From NCBI GenBank assembly GCA_002304995.1, contig DBPV01000035.1:1-13223 (forward strand): a DNA stretch of 13,223 nucleotides. Reading direction: 5' to 3'. Both the position numbers and the translations under genes were made by a program. The DNA comes from Syntrophaceae bacterium UBA1411 (lineage in GTDB: Bacteria; Desulfobacterota; Syntrophia; Syntrophales; Smithellaceae). Under the pieces are notes generated by a model. It had not been told where the DNA came from, made no database searches, and was given only the letters and a program-made list of their open reading frames with translations. This document shows positions 12,535 to 13,223 of the stretch, piece after piece. Numbering within the stretch: position 1 is the stretch's first letter; the number at the start of each line of letters is the position of its first letter.

Positions 12535-13223
12535 GTGCAGAAAAAGCGCATCGCCCTGGTTCATCCGCGCGGCTTCAACTGGTTTCCGGGCCGGCGGGAC
12601 ATTACGGACATCGCCAACCGGATGGTGCCGCAGGGCATGCTGTCGATTGCGGCGTGGCTTTTGCGCGACGGGCACGAGGTGCTGGTCTATGACGGCCTGG
12701 GCCCCGGCGCGCCGGTTCAGCTCGCCAGGCAGGCGGCGGACGTTTTGGCCTGGCAGCCGGACATCGTCGGTTTTTCCGCCACGACCTCTTCTTTTCCCGA
12801 CGCGGCCGAACTCGCGGGGCTCCTCAAGGAAAGCCGTCCGGACATCGTCACGGTTTGCGGCGGCGTTCACGTCTCGGCGCTCCGGGAGAAGCTGCTTGCC
12901 GCCTATCCGGCGTTCGATTTTCTGGCGGCGGGCGAAGGCGAGCTGACGCTCGGCGAACTGGCGGCAGGAAACGATCCCGCGCAAATCGCGGGGCTTCTTC
13001 GCCGGGAGGCGGGCGTTGCCGTCGCCAACGCGCCCCGGGGCCACATCGCCGATCTCGACACCCTGCCGTTTCCGGCCTACGAAAAACTGCGCGGTTTCCC
13101 CCGCGACTACCATCTTCCTCTTTTTTCCTATACGCAGACGCCCGGCGCGACGATGATCACCTCGCGCGGCTGCATGTATTCCTGTTCCTACTGCGACCGG
13201 TCCGTTTTTCAAAAAGGCTTTCG
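12535..13223 (+). CDS. B12-binding domain radical SAM protein, 3' truncated by the window end
   Basis: The frame is open from a GTG at 12535 to the last base, giving 229 complete codons and no stop. GAGG lies 5 nt before the GTG, and the first residues (VQKKRIALVHPRG) begin a B12-binding Rossmann domain: NRMVPQGMLSIAAWLLRDGHEVLVYD, then IVGFSATTSSF, then VCGGVHVSA and the GEGE turn. There is no DxHxxG, as usual for this class, which binds cobalamin base-off without His ligation. Residues 213-220 are CMYSCSYC, the CxxxCxxC [4Fe-4S] motif of radical SAM enzymes. Family members methylate or cyclise unactivated carbons (BchE, HpnP and lipid-modifying relatives). Here it most likely modifies the acyl chain or its acceptor; the reaction is unknown. 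Confidence 0.92.
   Translation, partial: MQKKRIALVHPRGFNWFPGRRDITDIANRMVPQGMLSIAAWLLRDGHEVLVYDGLGPGAPVQLARQAADVLAWQPDIVGFSATTSSFPDAAELAGLLKESRPDIVTVCGGVHVSALREKLLAAYPAFDFLAAGEGELTLGELAAGNDPAQIAGLLRREAGVAVANAPRGHIADLDTLPFPAYEKLRGFPRDYHLPLFSYTQTPGATMITSRGCMYSCSYCDRSVFQKGF

Noticed and set aside
12397..13212. 271-codon open frame on the - strand
   Set aside because: It opposes the B12 radical SAM gene, whose CxxxCxxC and B12 domain are unmistakable.

Overview
The window looks like a chromosomal segment of a moderately GC-rich Gram-negative bacterium, most likely a Desulfobacterota/Deltaproteobacteria-type anaerobe or facultative anaerobe. The reasons are an LpxL/HtrB-like acyltransferase, a MenA-like prenyltransferase, an ectABC operon and an ACP/ketoacyl-synthase/BtrH/B12-radical-SAM cluster of a kind I associate with that group. 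The taxonomic call is inference; there is no rRNA or other marker gene here.

Left part (1-1303, + strand): a small GIY-YIG domain protein whose reading frame stays open to the left edge, then a single-gene SPFH/prohibitin-like membrane protein with a plausible sigma-70 promoter. It converges on the next block, with a 9-bp inverted repeat between the two stop codons.

Middle part (1370-5327, - strand): two transcription blocks. Upstream is a UbiA/MenA-type prenyltransferase followed, with an ATGA overlap, by a CPBP intramembrane protease. After about 290 bp comes a compact ectA-ectB-ectC operon for the compatible solute ectoine. It has recognisable catalytic residues and TGATG coupling between ectA and ectB. 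No ectD, ask or MarR-type regulator gene is present in the window. Two exact 9-bp direct repeats overlap a weak promoter upstream of ectA and are the best operator candidate.

A non-coding region of about 430 bp (5328-5754) separates the divergent blocks. It holds four tandem heptamers, an 8-bp stem palindrome and two copies of GCTGAAGC-N3-GGGCTAC, and looks like a cluster of dispersed repeats.

Right part (5755-13223, + strand, open at the right edge): a tightly packed operon. The order is LpxL-like acyltransferase, unknown 132-aa protein, BtrH-like ACP-dependent acyltransferase, ABC ATPase, ABC-2 permease, acyl carrier protein, ketoacyl synthase with intact Cys-His-His triad, degenerate ketoacyl synthase (chain-length-factor-like, Cys replaced by Glu), and the first 229 codons of a B12-binding radical SAM enzyme. 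Six of the junctions are overlaps of 4-10 nt or gaps of 12-14 nt. My reading is a type II fatty acid/polyketide-like pathway. In it, the KS/KS-like pair extends a chain on the dedicated ACP, the radical SAM enzyme modifies it, BtrH and/or the LPLAT transfer it to an acceptor, and the ABC pair exports or flips the product. The product is unknown. No ketoreductase, dehydratase or acyl-ACP ligase is visible; if cluster-specific ones exist they would lie to the right.
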